From positions 310,001-374,000 of the forward strand of contig NZ_AUFM01000015.1 of the NCBI RefSeq assembly GCF_000426505.1: 64,000 nt of DNA, given 5' to 3'. Source of the stretch: Nisaea denitrificans DSM 18348. GTDB lineage: Bacteria; Pseudomonadota; Alphaproteobacteria; Thalassobaculales; Thalassobaculaceae. Under the pieces are notes generated by a model. It saw only the letters and a program-made list of their open reading frames with translations. It made no database searches and was not told the origin of the DNA. Both the position numbers and the translations under genes were made by a program. This document shows, piece after piece, positions 47,179 to 56,638 of this stretch; positions within the stretch are counted from its first letter, which is position 1, and every line of letters begins with the position of its first letter.

Positions 47179-48024
47179 TCAGACACGGGGAACTCCGGAC
47201 TTTGTAATGTAGCCGAGCTCCAGGAGCAGATCATAGTGACGATCCGTCAAGCGCTTCACATGATCCTCGCTCAATACCTTGCGATATCCGCCGACACCGC
47301 CGGAACGGAAGAATTTCTGCGACTGGTGCACCCGCTCGCGGAAGCCTTTTTGGTTTTCCTGGCTGGAAACCACGGAAAAGCTGCTGTTCTTGATCGCCCG
47401 CTTCAACCGCTGGGGGCTTTTAGGCACCCCGAGATAACGCATGAAAGAGCCAAAGGCCTTCATCGGGCTCTTCACCATGTCCTCGTATCTCAGCGTCAGC
47501 GGATTGAAGTTCTCCACCGCGTGCCAGCTGCGGTAATGGTCTGTCCAGGTACCAAGGACCTGAAACACCGCCGCCGGACTGGTCCGCGTGGTCTGCAGTC
47601 CCGAGGTCATTGCCTCGACCGCATCGTCAAGCGTGAGCCGATAGTGATCCGCATAGGAAACCGTCACATCGAACACATTCCGCACGACATAGGCCGCGCC
47701 CGCCGTGCATTCGAGATAGATGAGCGGCCGTCCTTCATGCAGTACAAGAGCATTGTGGGTCTTCACAATGGTGGTCTGTGGTTCCTGCGCCCAGGATTTC
47801 TGCAAAGGCTCACGCAATGCATGCAGCTCGGCATCGCTCATTTCCTGCAACGGCTTTCCGGCGATTTTCTCGTAGAGCGGCCCCATCATATCGCCGTAGC
47901 GGACCACGCCGAGCTCATTGATCGAGACCGGCTCCGCACTGTTGCGGAACAGGTTCTCGATAAAGACCCGGAGCCAGGTGTTTCCGGACTTTGGAAAGGA
48001 CGCGAGCCAGAGGATACCGCTCAT
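47179..48024 (-). CDS. Sulfotransferase-domain protein
   Basis: 281 residues from the ATG at 48024; the longer frame to 48114 runs back over the upstream gene. The PAPS loop is the very N-terminus: LWLASFPKSGNTWLRVFI. The 3'-phosphate region reads AYVVRNVFDVTVSYADHY, and LTLRYEDMVKSPMKAFG follows. It resembles Sulfotransfer_1 enzymes that act on small molecules or glycans. A cytoplasmic enzyme without signal peptide. It lies between the cupin oxygenase (19 bases upstream) and the TPR-sulfotransferase (20 bases downstream), so the three genes are almost certainly one transcript. Confidence 0.92.
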   Translation of the reverse strand: MSGILWLASFPKSGNTWLRVFIENLFRNSAEPVSINELGVVRYGDMMGPLYEKIAGKPLQEMSDAELHALREPLQKSWAQEPQTTIVKTHNALVLHEGRPLIYLECTAGAAYVVRNVFDVTVSYADHYRLTLDDAVEAMTSGLQTTRTSPAAVFQVLGTWTDHYRSWHAVENFNPLTLRYEDMVKSPMKAFGSFMRYLGVPKSPQRLKRAIKNSSFSVVSSQENQKGFRERVHQSQKFFRSGGVGGYRKVLSEDHVKRLTDRHYDLLLELGYITKSGVPRV

Positions 48025-48043
48025 GAGGTCATGCCGGTCCAGC

Positions 48044-49231
48044 TCATCCGCGCAGGCGCCAGATGACGCGACTCTGGTCCAGTGCTTTAAGCAAGGGTTC
48101 GAGGTGCGCGACACGATCGGGGAACTTCGCGCGCAGATCAGAAAGCCAGAACTCCTCGGATTTCACGATATAGTCGGCAACCGCAAAATCGTCCTTGGCG
48201 ATATCGAGCGTAAAGCCGTCCCCGGTCAGCATCGCGGCCTGGCCCCTGCGGGCAAGCTTCAGAGGCCGGCGGGTCACCATGAAATTGATGTCAGGCGTAC
48301 GGTCAGGCAGCGTATGCCGGACCACTTTGTCAGCGACTTTGCTCATCAGGACGCTGCGGACGTGATTATGAAACTCCGGGCGAGCCATATGATCCGCAAC
48401 ACGCTTGCCAAGCTCGGTTATGTAGTCTTCCAGGTCTCTCCCATCATCAAAATGTGGGATTCGTTTCCGGAAAATCTCATCCTGATGCAGGAAGGGCGCG
48501 AGCATCGAGAGCGAGGTGTGGCCATCGACATAGGTCGCGCCGAAGGACAGATGCAGCGAGGCGGTGTCCGTCGTCATTGCGTCGTGATACAGCCCCCGCG
48601 GCAGATAGAGCACGTCGCCCGGGCGCATGACGATCTGCTGCATGATCTCGCCCTTTTGCTGATCATGCTGTTCCCGGGAAAAGTCTCCCGGACGCACCTG
48701 CGGGACGTCGATCGCCTCGTTCACACGTCCGCGATAGATGTTCCAGGTCTTCTCACCCTCGATCTGAATCGCAAACACACACATCGTGTCGAAATGCGAG
48801 TGATAGGCCTGCACGCTCTTCCAGGAACAATAGGCGTTGCAGGAGGCGTGCGTTCCGGTGAGCCGCTCGATAAAGCGGGTGGCGTCCTGGATAGAGGGAT
48901 GAATGCCCTCGATATAGTCGAGAACAAGACTGGCGCCCTTGGACATCAGGAAGCGTACACGCTCCGGGTCCGGCACCATTACGTTCATGCCCTTCCGATC
49001 GAGCCCCGGACGGCAATATTGCTCGGACGGCAGGACGTTTCCGTCAACCGCCATCTCCATATAGTTGGCGTGCCAGAGCTTGGAGCGATTGACCAGATCG
49101 TTCATCTGATCCCAGTTGAACAGATCACTGACGGGATCGAAGGCCCCCTGCTCGAAATAGTAGGCCTTATCCCAGTAATCCTTCAGGAACTGGTCGCGTG
49201 TGATTTTCTTGAAGAAAGTCTCGAACTGCAC
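48044..49231 (-). CDS. Cupin/JmjC-type oxygenase (Cupin_4, ROX-like)
   Basis: 395 residues from the GTG at 49231, after a G-rich stretch; the longest frame (49324) would start inside the porin terminator. The N-terminal FFKKITRDQFLKDYWDKAYYF is typical of Cupin_4 proteins. The double-stranded beta-helix has iron ligands HSHFD (H-x-D), a lysine/Trp pair (EGEKTWNIYR) that would hold 2-oxoglutarate, and a distal histidine in SLHLSFG. GDVLYLPRGLYHDA is a further family trait. Relatives hydroxylate ribosomal proteins or act on small molecules. The adjacent sulfotransferases suggest a modification pathway with an unknown acceptor. Confidence 0.85.
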   Translation of the reverse strand: MQFETFFKKITRDQFLKDYWDKAYYFEQGAFDPVSDLFNWDQMNDLVNRSKLWHANYMEMAVDGNVLPSEQYCRPGLDRKGMNVMVPDPERVRFLMSKGASLVLDYIEGIHPSIQDATRFIERLTGTHASCNAYCSWKSVQAYHSHFDTMCVFAIQIEGEKTWNIYRGRVNEAIDVPQVRPGDFSREQHDQQKGEIMQQIVMRPGDVLYLPRGLYHDAMTTDTASLHLSFGATYVDGHTSLSMLAPFLHQDEIFRKRIPHFDDGRDLEDYITELGKRVADHMARPEFHNHVRSVLMSKVADKVVRHTLPDRTPDINFMVTRRPLKLARRGQAAMLTGDGFTLDIAKDDFAVADYIVKSEEFWLSDLRAKFPDRVAHLEPLLKALDQSRVIWRLRG

Positions 49232-49329
49232 CGTGTTGCCCCCAGATACCGGTTGGTCAGTGATCTGTATAACAAGGACGTTGTGAGTTCCAGAGGGCAA
49301 GCTGCTTGTGGAAGAGATAGGCAAAAGAA

Positions 49330-49354
49330 AAGGGGCCGCGCGAGGCGGCCCCTT
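49330..49354 (-). terminator. Porin terminator
   Basis: AAGGGGCCGC-N5-GCGGCCCCTT, perfect 10-base arms, followed on the minus strand by TTTTCTTTTG. It lies 24 bases past the porin stop. Confidence 0.9.
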
Positions 49355-49378
49355 CCCATAGTCCCTAACCCGTTTGGA

Positions 49379-50482
49379 TTAGAAGGACACTTTCATGCCG
49401 ACGACGAAATAGGTGCCGTCGGTGTCGCTGTTACCAGCAGAAGCGGTGTTCTTGGTGCTGAGTTCGGTATAACCGAGCGTGGCAGCAGCGGTGACACCCG
49501 GGCCCAGAGCGTACTTGCCGTTCAGGGAGTAGGTGTCATGCTCGCCGTCGTTGGTGATCACACCAGCGGTGGTGATCGCATCGCTCTCGCCATGGAACCA
49601 GTTGACGCTGACGCCCCACGGACCGGTCGCATAAGCGGCGCCGAGGGTGTAACCGGTTTCTTCGTCACCAGTTGTGGTGCCTTCGCTGGCAGCATAAGCG
49701 CCACCGAGGGAGAAGCCGCCGAAGCCAGCGGTAGCACCGAAGGAATAAGCAGACGGATCTTCAGCGCCGGCCACACCATCGGTGAACGCACCGTAACCAG
49801 CGGACAGGCCGACGTTGAAGCCGTCGAAGTCGCGCTTGAAGTTAGCAGCGATGGCATAACCATCGGACACTTCAGAGTTGCGATCAACGGTGCCGTTGTC
49901 ATCCTGGCCGGATTCCGGAATGTAGGAAACACCGAGCTGGAAGCCTTCAACACGCGGTGTGTAGTAGGTCAGCTTTTCGGAGTCGTTGGTCCGGTTCGGC
50001 TCAACATTGGTGGAACCGAACGGGCTGCGGAAGAAGCCGCCGGAAGCACCGATTGAGTTCGGAACCCACGCGGTCTGGTCACCGGAGTTGATGCCGATGC
50101 CGTAGTCAGACGGACCGTAGTTCATCTTGTACAGCGCGGAGTTTTCAGAACCCAGGTTGATCTCACCAAAGTTGCCTTTGACGATCAGGTAGGATTCATC
50201 GATCTGGTCGCCAGGGTTGCTGTTGGCTTCCAGCTGGACATTGACGCCGACAGAGATGCCGTTGTCGAGGGTGGTCATGCCCTTGAAGTGGATTTCCGCA
50301 TCAGAGACGTTAGCGAAGCCCTGATAATCAGCGGAGCTTTGGTCGTCAGCTGTCGTGTAGCCGAACCACTGTTCCATGTAACCACCAACGGACACTTTAA
50401 GCTTTTCAGCAGCGTCCACAGACGGCGCAGCGATCATGCCAGCGGCAACAATCGCAGTCGTTCCGAGAAGAATCTTTTTCAT
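49379..50482 (-). CDS. Outer-membrane porin (Gram-negative porin, alphaproteobacterial type)
   Basis: 367 residues. A signal peptide (MKKILLGTTAIVAAGMIA, cleaved after VDA) precedes a Gly/Asn-rich beta-barrel with alternating residues and ends in the C-terminal phenylalanine that directs barrel assembly (VVGMKVSF). The first strand LKVSVGGYMEQWFGY and the later NFKRDFDGFNVGLSAGYG fit the Porin_4 family. It forms a trimeric general diffusion pore. Transcribed alone from a sigma-70-like promoter, with its own strong terminator, as expected for an abundant protein. Confidence 0.93.
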   Translation of the reverse strand: MKKILLGTTAIVAAGMIAAPSVDAAEKLKVSVGGYMEQWFGYTTADDQSSADYQGFANVSDAEIHFKGMTTLDNGISVGVNVQLEANSNPGDQIDESYLIVKGNFGEINLGSENSALYKMNYGPSDYGIGINSGDQTAWVPNSIGASGGFFRSPFGSTNVEPNRTNDSEKLTYYTPRVEGFQLGVSYIPESGQDDNGTVDRNSEVSDGYAIAANFKRDFDGFNVGLSAGYGAFTDGVAGAEDPSAYSFGATAGFGGFSLGGAYAASEGTTTGDEETGYTLGAAYATGPWGVSVNWFHGESDAITTAGVITNDGEHDTYSLNGKYALGPGVTAAATLGYTELSTKNTASAGNSDTDGTYFVVGMKVSF

Positions 50483-50795
50483 CTTTTCCCCTACTCCCGA
50501 GAGTCATCGGTTAAGTAACGCGGTAAGTTGTTTGCAGAGAATCTGCCTAACCCCCTAACCTCACGTCACAGCATCACTATTCTCTCACCATTTGACCGTC
50601 AAGAAAGACAGGCTGGGCATTTATGCAAATCTGTCTCAATGTGGCGAAAATGCCACAAATCGATGGCTGCGCTTGTATTTATCGGGATTCTTGCATGCAG
50701 AACCGGCGTGATCATATGTCAAGTTGTTCACGGGCAAGAGAAACGGTAAAAGGCGTCTCGTCCGTATCGAAACGCGAGTGCGAGTCTTGGCTGAT
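50483..50795. other. Divergent intergenic region, porin / DUF3576 lipoprotein
   Basis: About 310 bases. The half nearest the porin holds its promoter and leader, including a short GCAGA-GAA-TCTGC dyad at 50534-50546. The remainder must hold the promoter of the DUF3576-leuS run. The small open frames crossing it show no protein-like features. Confidence 0.5.
50574..50602 (-). promoter_or_regulatory. Candidate porin promoter
   Basis: Minus strand TTGACG, a 17-base spacer and TAGTGA, about 90 bases ahead of the porin start. The -35 is strong and the -10 weak, so the leader is long and may bind regulators or small RNAs. Confidence 0.45.
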
Positions 50796-51347
50796 ATGAA
50801 AATTCCGGGTCTTCTGGAGCTAAACAAGAGCCTGCGCCTGCTGGCGCTGCTTGGGATGGCATCCCTTACGGCATGTTCAGGTGCTGATATCGAATACGAA
50901 TATCCGCGCACTGGTGCCGGAGGAAGACCAACCTACGAAAAAGAAGAGAAGATCTTCGGCGAGGATGGCTTCACCCTGCTTGGGAGCGATGTGGACAACC
51001 AGCAGGCTTCTGCCGGGTCCGGCATTGCCGTGAACAGCTACCTCTGGCGCGCATCTCTCGACACGATCTCCTTTATGCCATTGGCATCGGCAGACCCGTT
51101 TGGTGGTGTCATCATCACCGATTGGTATTCGCCACCGGACACGCCGAGCGAGCGCTTCAAGATCAATGTCTTCATCCTCGACCGCGCATTGCGGTCCGAC
51201 GGCATAAGGGCCAAGGTCTTCAAGCAGAAGCTCACGGCATCCGGCCAGTGGCAGGATCTGGGCACGGAAGAAAAGCTGCACAGAGACCTTGAGGACGCGA
51301 TTTTAACGCGGGCGCGGCAACTGCGCATCGGTTCCACCAAGAACTGA
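50796..51347 (+). CDS. DUF3576 lipoprotein
   Basis: 183 residues from the ATG at 50796; upstream frames add a basic tail without a ribosome site. Lipoprotein signal with lipobox LTAC (C27). The mature part carries the DUF3576 pattern: EKIFGEDGFTLLG, NSYLWRASLDTISFMPLASADPFGG and ITDWYSPPDTPSERFKINVF. The family is alphaproteobacterial, envelope-located and of unknown function, and nearly always precedes leuS as here. The leuS start is 96 bases on, with a hairpin between. Confidence 0.9.
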   Translation: MKIPGLLELNKSLRLLALLGMASLTACSGADIEYEYPRTGAGGRPTYEKEEKIFGEDGFTLLGSDVDNQQASAGSGIAVNSYLWRASLDTISFMPLASADPFGGVIITDWYSPPDTPSERFKINVFILDRALRSDGIRAKVFKQKLTASGQWQDLGTEEKLHRDLEDAILTRARQLRIGSTKN

Positions 51348-51374
51348 TCACCCTCGTCAATATGAGTTTTGGCA

Positions 51375-51394
51375 CCGGCACGCTCATGTGCCGG
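51375..51394 (+). repeat. Hairpin CCGGCAC-N6-GTGCCGG upstream of leuS
   Basis: Perfect 7-base arms between the DUF3576 stop and the leuS start. No U-run follows, so it is not a typical terminator; an attenuator-like leader or mRNA processing site is possible. Confidence 0.35.
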
Positions 51395-51442
51395 ACCATT
51401 ACAGAAGATCAGGCGCAGAGCGCCACCGACCAAGGCTAAAAG

Positions 51443-54004
51443 ATGTCCCGTTACAATTTCCGCGAAACCGAAACCAAATGGCAGCGCGCCTGGGAAGAGA
51501 ACCGCTGCTTCGAAGTGACGGAGGACCCGGACAAGCCGAAATATTATGTGCTTGAGATGTTCCCCTACCCGTCCGGGCGCATCCATATGGGACATGTCCG
51601 GAACTACACGCTCGGCGATCTCGTTGCCCGCTACAAGAAAGCCAAGGGCTTCAACGTCCTGCACCCGATGGGCTGGGACGCCTTCGGGCTTCCGGCCGAG
51701 AATGCGGCTTTCGAGCGCGGCGTCCATCCGGCAAAATGGACTCACGAAAACATCGCCTCGATGCGCGAGCAGCTCAAGACCATGGGCTTGTCCTACGACT
51801 GGCGCCGCGAGATCGCGACCTGCGATCCGGACTATTACCAGCATGAGCAAAAGATGTTCATCGACTTCTACAAGGCGGGCCTCGCCTACAAGAAGGAAAG
51901 CTGGGTCAACTGGGATCCGGTCGAGAACACCGTGCTGGCAAACGAGCAGGTCATCGACGGCATGGGCTGGCGCTCCGGCGCGCCTGTCGAAAAGCGCCTG
52001 CTCTCCCAGTGGTTCCTGAAAATCACGGAATATGCCGAGGACCTGCTGCAGGCTCTTGAAGGTCTGGACCGCTGGCCGGACCGGGTCACGCTGATGCAAC
52101 ACAACTGGATCGGCAAATCCGAAGGCGCCCGCGTCTTCTTCAAGCTGAAGGATGCGGACGACAAGCTTGAGGTCTTCACCACCCGGCCGGATACGCTCTA
52201 CGGCGCTTCCTTCTGCGCGATCGCGGCGAACCATCCGATCGCGGCCAAGGTGGCCGAAAACAATCCCGCACTGGCCGAGTTCATTGCCGAATGCAACCGC
52301 ATGGGCACCAGCGAGACCGAAATCGAAACCGCCGAGAAAAAGGGCTTCGATACCGGCCTCAAGGTCACCCATCCACTGGACGACAGCTGGGAGTTGCCGG
52401 TCTATGTCGCGAATTTCGTGCTCATGGAATATGGCACCGGCGCCATCTTCGGCTGCCCTGCGCACGACCAGCGCGATCTGGACTTCGCCCGTAAATACGA
52501 TCTGCCTGTGACGCCCGTGGTGCTTCCGCCGGAAGCCGATGCCGATAGTTTCGAAGTCGGCACCGAAGCCTATACCGGCCCCGGCAAGATCTACAATTCA
52601 GACTTTCTGGACGGCTTGTCCGTCGACGACGCAAAGTCAAAAGTCGCCGAGCGCCTTCAGGGTGCCGGACAGGGTGAGAAAACCACAACCTATCGTCTGC
52701 GCGACTGGGGCGTATCCCGTCAGCGCTATTGGGGCTGTCCTGTTCCGTTCATCCACTGCCCCGATTGCGGCGAGGTTCCCGTTCCGGAAGCCGACCTGCC
52801 CGTTGAGCTGCCAGAGGATGTCGATTTCGAAGGCACCGGGAACCCGCTGGACCGGCATCCGACCTGGAAGCACGTCACCTGCCCGAGCTGCGGCGGCAAG
52901 GCCGAGCGCGAGACCGATACATTCGATACATTCTTCGAATCCTCCTGGTACTTCGCCCGTTTCGCGGACGCCAAGGCCGAGAACGCCTTCTCCAAGGAAG
53001 CGGCCGAATACTGGCTTCCGGTGGATCAGTATATCGGCGGCATCGAGCATGCGGTCCTGCACCTGCTCTATTCCCGCTTCTTCACCCGCGCACTCCACAA
53101 GTGCGGCTATCTCGATCTCGACGAGCCGTTTGCCGGCCTGATGACCCAGGGCATGGTCTGCCACGAAACCTTCAAGGATCAGAACGGCGCCTGGTTGTTC
53201 CCGACCGAGGTCCGCAAGGAAGGCGACGGCTACGTCACGATCAAGGACGATGCGCCGGTGAAGACCGGGCGCATCGAGAAGATGAGCAAGTCGAAGCGCA
53301 ACGTGGTCGATCCGGAAAACATCATCGGGTCCTACGGCGCGGATACGGCACGCCTGTTCATGCTGTCGGACTCACCGCCCGAGCGGGATCTGGAATGGAC
53401 GGAGTCCGGTGTTGACGGAGCCTGGCGCTATCTGAGCCGTCTGTGGCGCCTGATCACCGAGCCGGCAAAACCTTTCGCCCCGCATGGAACAGCCCGCCCG
53501 GCCGATATTGGTGCCGCGGCGGAAGCGGCCGAGCGCGCGACCCATAAAGCCATCAAGGCAATCGAAGAGGCCGTAGAACGGTTCCGCTTCAACACTGCGG
53601 TCGCCCAGGTTCGCGAACTCAGCAACGCTCTTGCAGAGCTCGATGGCGACGATGACGGCTCGGCCTGGGCGCGGCGCTTCGGTTATGAAACGCTGGTCAG
53701 GCTGATCGAGCCGATGGTGCCGCATATCGCCGAAGAGCTCTGGCAGCAACTCGGCGGAGACGGCATGCTGACGGACCGGCCCTGGCCGGTCTTCGATGAA
53801 GCCCTCGTTACGGACGACACGCTCACTATCGGCGTTCAGGTCAACGGCAAGCTGCGCGGCACAATCGAGGTGGCACGCGATGCTGACAAAGCACTGGTTG
53901 AGGAAGCCGCACTGGCCGTCGAGAATGTGCAGAAGATCCTCGAAGGAAAACCGCCGCGCCGCGTGATTGTGGTGCCGAACAAGATTGTGAATATCGTTGC
54001 CTAG
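51443..54004 (+). CDS. leuS: Leucyl-tRNA synthetase
   Basis: 853 residues, full length for bacterial LeuRS. The class I signatures are present: HMGH at residues 48-51 (in [13 protein letters not shown]) and KMSKS at 613-617. The CP1 editing domain (about 220-420) contains [12 protein letters not shown] and the conserved aspartate of AHDQRD, so proofreading looks intact. Zinc-ribbon cysteines are present in [11 protein letters not shown] and VTCPSCGG. It charges tRNA-Leu. Transcribed with lptE, whose start overlaps its stop by eight bases, and holA. Confidence 0.98.
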   Translation: MSRYNFRETETKWQRAWEENRCFEVTEDPDKPKYYVLEMFPYPSGRIHMGHVRNYTLGDLVARYKKAKGFNVLHPMGWDAFGLPAENAAFERGVHPAKWTHENIASMREQLKTMGLSYDWRREIATCDPDYYQHEQKMFIDFYKAGLAYKKESWVNWDPVENTVLANEQVIDGMGWRSGAPVEKRLLSQWFLKITEYAEDLLQALEGLDRWPDRVTLMQHNWIGKSEGARVFFKLKDADDKLEVFTTRPDTLYGASFCAIAANHPIAAKVAENNPALAEFIAECNRMGTSETEIETAEKKGFDTGLKVTHPLDDSWELPVYVANFVLMEYGTGAIFGCPAHDQRDLDFARKYDLPVTPVVLPPEADADSFEVGTEAYTGPGKIYNSDFLDGLSVDDAKSKVAERLQGAGQGEKTTTYRLRDWGVSRQRYWGCPVPFIHCPDCGEVPVPEADLPVELPEDVDFEGTGNPLDRHPTWKHVTCPSCGGKAERETDTFDTFFESSWYFARFADAKAENAFSKEAAEYWLPVDQYIGGIEHAVLHLLYSRFFTRALHKCGYLDLDEPFAGLMTQGMVCHETFKDQNGAWLFPTEVRKEGDGYVTIKDDAPVKTGRIEKMSKSKRNVVDPENIIGSYGADTARLFMLSDSPPERDLEWTESGVDGAWRYLSRLWRLITEPAKPFAPHGTARPADIGAAAEAAERATHKAIKAIEEAVERFRFNTAVAQVRELSNALAELDGDDDGSAWARRFGYETLVRLIEPMVPHIAEELWQQLGGDGMLTDRPWPVFDEALVTDDTLTIGVQVNGKLRGTIEVARDADKALVEEAALAVENVQKILEGKPPRRVIVVPNKIVNIVA

Positions 54005-54515
54005 ATCGCTGACAGCCCTTGCCGTCCTTCTGGTCCTGACCCTCGGCGCCTGCGGGTTTCAGCCGGTTTACGGCACGCGGAGCGCGGGCGGCACGAGCAG
54101 CAGCGTCACAGTCGATCTGGCCGCCATCAAGATTTCTCCAATTGCAGACCGTGGCGGCCAGTTGCTCCGCAACAGCCTGCAGGACAAGCTGACACCGCGG
54201 GGCGTTCCGGCCCGGGCCCGGTACCGGCTGGATGTAAGCCTGACCGAAAACCGATCCGACCTTGTGATCCTGAAGGATTCCACCTCGACCTTTTCCAAGG
54301 TCCGGTTTGTCGCGGACTTCACTCTTGTAGATCTGACAGATGGACAGCCGGTGAATAGTGGTCGGGCTGAGTCCACCACCACCTTCAACCGGGTGGATTC
54401 CGATTTTGCCATTCTCGCGGCGGAAAAGGATGCACGGCGACGGGCCGCCGATGAAATCGGCGAGGACATCCGGCTTCGCCTCGGACTCTATTTCAATCGT
54501 ATTCGCGGCAGCTAA
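53997..54515 (+). CDS. lptE: LPS-assembly lipoprotein LptE
   Basis: 172 residues from a TTG that lies inside the last codons of leuS. Lipoprotein signal with lipobox LGAC (C19), directly followed by GFQPVYG, the hallmark of alphaproteobacterial LptE proteins. The remainder is an alpha/beta domain ([17 protein letters not shown], then [14 protein letters not shown]). LptE plugs the LptD barrel that inserts lipopolysaccharide into the outer membrane. The leuS-lptE-holA order is conserved across Proteobacteria. No other start fits, so the unusual TTG and coupling to leuS are probably real. Confidence 0.9.
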   Translation: MPRSLTALAVLLVLTLGACGFQPVYGTRSAGGTSSSVTVDLAAIKISPIADRGGQLLRNSLQDKLTPRGVPARARYRLDVSLTENRSDLVILKDSTSTFSKVRFVADFTLVDLTDGQPVNSGRAESTTTFNRVDSDFAILAAEKDARRRAADEIGEDIRLRLGLYFNRIRGS

Positions 54516-54527
54516 CCCGGACAGGCA

Positions 54528-55568
54528 ATGAAGCTGAAATCGAACGAGATTGCCGGTTTCATCCGCCGCCCGCCGGATAGCGTCGGAGCCGTTCTGATCT
54601 ATGGAGCGGACGGCGGTCAGGTCCGCGAAGTCTCCGATAGAATTGGCAAAACCATCGTCGAGGATCTGTCCGACCCGTTTCAGGTCGCTGATCTTACGCC
54701 GGAAGTTCTGAAGGATGAGCCAAGCCGGATTGCCGATGAGGCAGCCGCTATTTCCCTGACCGGTGGACGTCGGCTGGTCCGCTTGCGTGGCGCGACAGAT
54801 ACGGTAACCGCCGCTGCGGAACTGGCGCTGAATGCCGAAACCGGCGACAGCATGATCATCGTCGAAGCCGGCGCCCTCGAGGCACGCTCGAAGCTGCGCA
54901 AACTTTTCGAGACAAGCAAGAGCGCGGCCGCCATCCCCTGCTATCTCGATAGTGGAGCGGGACTGGATGCCGTGATCCGCGAAACCCTCAGCGCTTTCGA
55001 CGTCCGGGCCACACCGGATTCCCATGCCTACATGATGGAGCATCTGGGTGGCGACCGGCGGGTCACCCGGTCCGAGCTGGAAAAACTTGCGCTCTATGTC
55101 GGCAAAGGCGGCGAAGCTAGCCTCGAGGATACGCAGAGCATGGTCGGGGATAGCAGCGCCCTCGCCCTGGACCAGATCGCGATCGCGGTGGCCAGCGGAG
55201 ATATAACAGCCGCCGACCGTTTGCTTCGGCGGGGCTATGCCGATGGACTTAATCCGGTGGGCGTGCTCAGAGCGGCAATCCGGCATTTTCAGCGCCTGCA
55301 TCGGGCCGCTGCGCATATCGCCGCCGGCGAAAATGCAGACCAGGCCGTACAGAGACTGAGACCGCCAATATTTTTCGCCGTGAAGCCGGCTTTCATGGCG
55401 CAGCTCCGCTCCTGGCCAATTCAGCGGCTTCGGCTCGCTCTGACCAGGCTTTCCGAGGCTGAAACGCTCTGTAAGTCCACAGGAACGCCGGATCTGTCTG
55501 TTGCGGGGCAGACCCTGCTGGGGCTTGCTTACAGTGCCGCCAGAGGGCGTCCTAGAGGGGCGCGATAA
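54528..55568 (+). CDS. holA: DNA polymerase III delta subunit
   Basis: 346 residues. It begins MKLKSNEIAGFIRRPPDSVGAVLIYGADGGQVRE, the alphaproteobacterial version of the HolA start with its degenerate P-loop (YGADGGQV). An AAA+-like fold with IADEAAAISLTGGRRLVRLR, then the C-terminal DNA_pol3_delta collar (GVLRAAIRHFQRLHRAA). The subunit opens the beta clamp during loading. It lies 12 bases after lptE, and converges on parB with a five-base gap. Confidence 0.96.
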   Translation: MKLKSNEIAGFIRRPPDSVGAVLIYGADGGQVREVSDRIGKTIVEDLSDPFQVADLTPEVLKDEPSRIADEAAAISLTGGRRLVRLRGATDTVTAAAELALNAETGDSMIIVEAGALEARSKLRKLFETSKSAAAIPCYLDSGAGLDAVIRETLSAFDVRATPDSHAYMMEHLGGDRRVTRSELEKLALYVGKGGEASLEDTQSMVGDSSALALDQIAIAVASGDITAADRLLRRGYADGLNPVGVLRAAIRHFQRLHRAAAHIAAGENADQAVQRLRPPIFFAVKPAFMAQLRSWPIQRLRLALTRLSEAETLCKSTGTPDLSVAGQTLLGLAYSAARGRPRGAR

Positions 55569-55573
55569 CCGGT

Positions 55574-56638
55574 TCAGGCCGGTTTCGCCGTATCGCCCTC
55601 TTCCATCAGGTCGCTGAAGTCTATGGAGTTGCCATCCGCACCGGCGATTTCGTTCGCTGTCTCCTGATCATAGTCCGGGACGTCCGCCAGAAACCCGGAC
55701 ATGGCCGGCGTACTCATGTCGGCGGACACCGTCCGGGGCGCGCTCATGATCGCCAGCAGCGAGTCAAGTTGCTCCAGGGACTCATACCGGATCATCACCG
55801 CGCCCGACTGACCATCGACGCCCGCGGCGATTTCCACATGCAGTCCAAGCTTGTCCGAGAGGTCTTTCTCCAGCGCCCTGGTATCGGCGTCTTTTTCGAT
55901 CGACCGCTTTTGCCGGGCCTGACGTGGCGTCGAGGACGAAGCCGGCTGCCTCTCCTTCTGCACCAGACGTTCCGTCTCGCGTACATTGAGTTGGCGCCGG
56001 ACAACTTCGGAAACCAGTGCCGCCGGATGCTCCGCCGTCAGCAGAGCCCGGGCATGACCGGCGGAAATATCCCCTTCTTCGAGATGCGCTCTGACCTCTG
56101 CCGGTAGTGCCAGGAGACGCATCATGTTTGCGACGTGACTCCGGCTCTTTCCAACGGCTTGCGCAACATCGGACTGGGAGTGACCGTGACCGTCCACGAG
56201 GCGTTGGTAGCCCTCCGCTTCTTCCAGCGGACTGAGATCCTCGCGCTGCACATTCTCGATGATCGCGATCTCGAGTGCTTCGCGGTCATCGAACTCGCGG
56301 ATCTGTGCCGGGATCTCATGGAGCTGCGCACGCTGGGCCGCCCGCCAGCGTCGTTCGCCGGCAATGATCTCGAAAGTGCCGTCCCGGTCCGGGTCCCGCC
56401 GCAGCAGGATCGGCTGGATGACACCCTTCTCGCGAATGCTCTCCGCAAGCGCCTCAAGCTCTTCTTCATTGAAAATGCGGCGCGGCTGGAAACGGCCCGG
56501 GTGGACATGCTCGATCGGCACCGTCCGACTTTGCTGCATCCGGTCGACCGAGCCGGATTCTGAACCATCCTCGCCAAGCAGTGAGGCAAGTCCCCGTCCG
56601 AGACGGCGTTTCTTGGCGTTGCCCTCTTCCGTGCTCAC
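55574..56638 (-). CDS. parB: Chromosome-partitioning protein ParB
   Basis: 354 residues. N-terminal RRLGRGLASLLGED is the ParA-stimulating motif. The CTP-binding ParB domain has HPGRFQPRRIFNEEELEALAESI and the arginine box GERRWRAAQRA (near 100). A helix-turn-helix for parS (SDVAQAVGKSRSHVANMMRLL) follows, then a C-terminal dimer domain. It loads at parS and spreads as a CTP clamp to build the partition complex. Its ATG overlaps the parA stop by four bases. Three parS palindromes lie 1.4-7 kb away. Confidence 0.97.
   Translation of the reverse strand: MSTEEGNAKKRRLGRGLASLLGEDGSESGSVDRMQQSRTVPIEHVHPGRFQPRRIFNEEELEALAESIREKGVIQPILLRRDPDRDGTFEIIAGERRWRAAQRAQLHEIPAQIREFDDREALEIAIIENVQREDLSPLEEAEGYQRLVDGHGHSQSDVAQAVGKSRSHVANMMRLLALPAEVRAHLEEGDISAGHARALLTAEHPAALVSEVVRRQLNVRETERLVQKERQPASSSTPRQARQKRSIEKDADTRALEKDLSDKLGLHVEIAAGVDGQSGAVMIRYESLEQLDSLLAIMSAPRTVSADMSTPAMSGFLADVPDYDQETANEIAGADGNSIDFSDLMEEGDTAKPA

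Noticed and set aside
47918-50056. 712-codon open frame on the plus strand
   Set aside because: It lies entirely opposite the cupin oxygenase and porin genes, crosses the porin terminator, and its translation has no domain pattern. High GC makes long antisense frames common.
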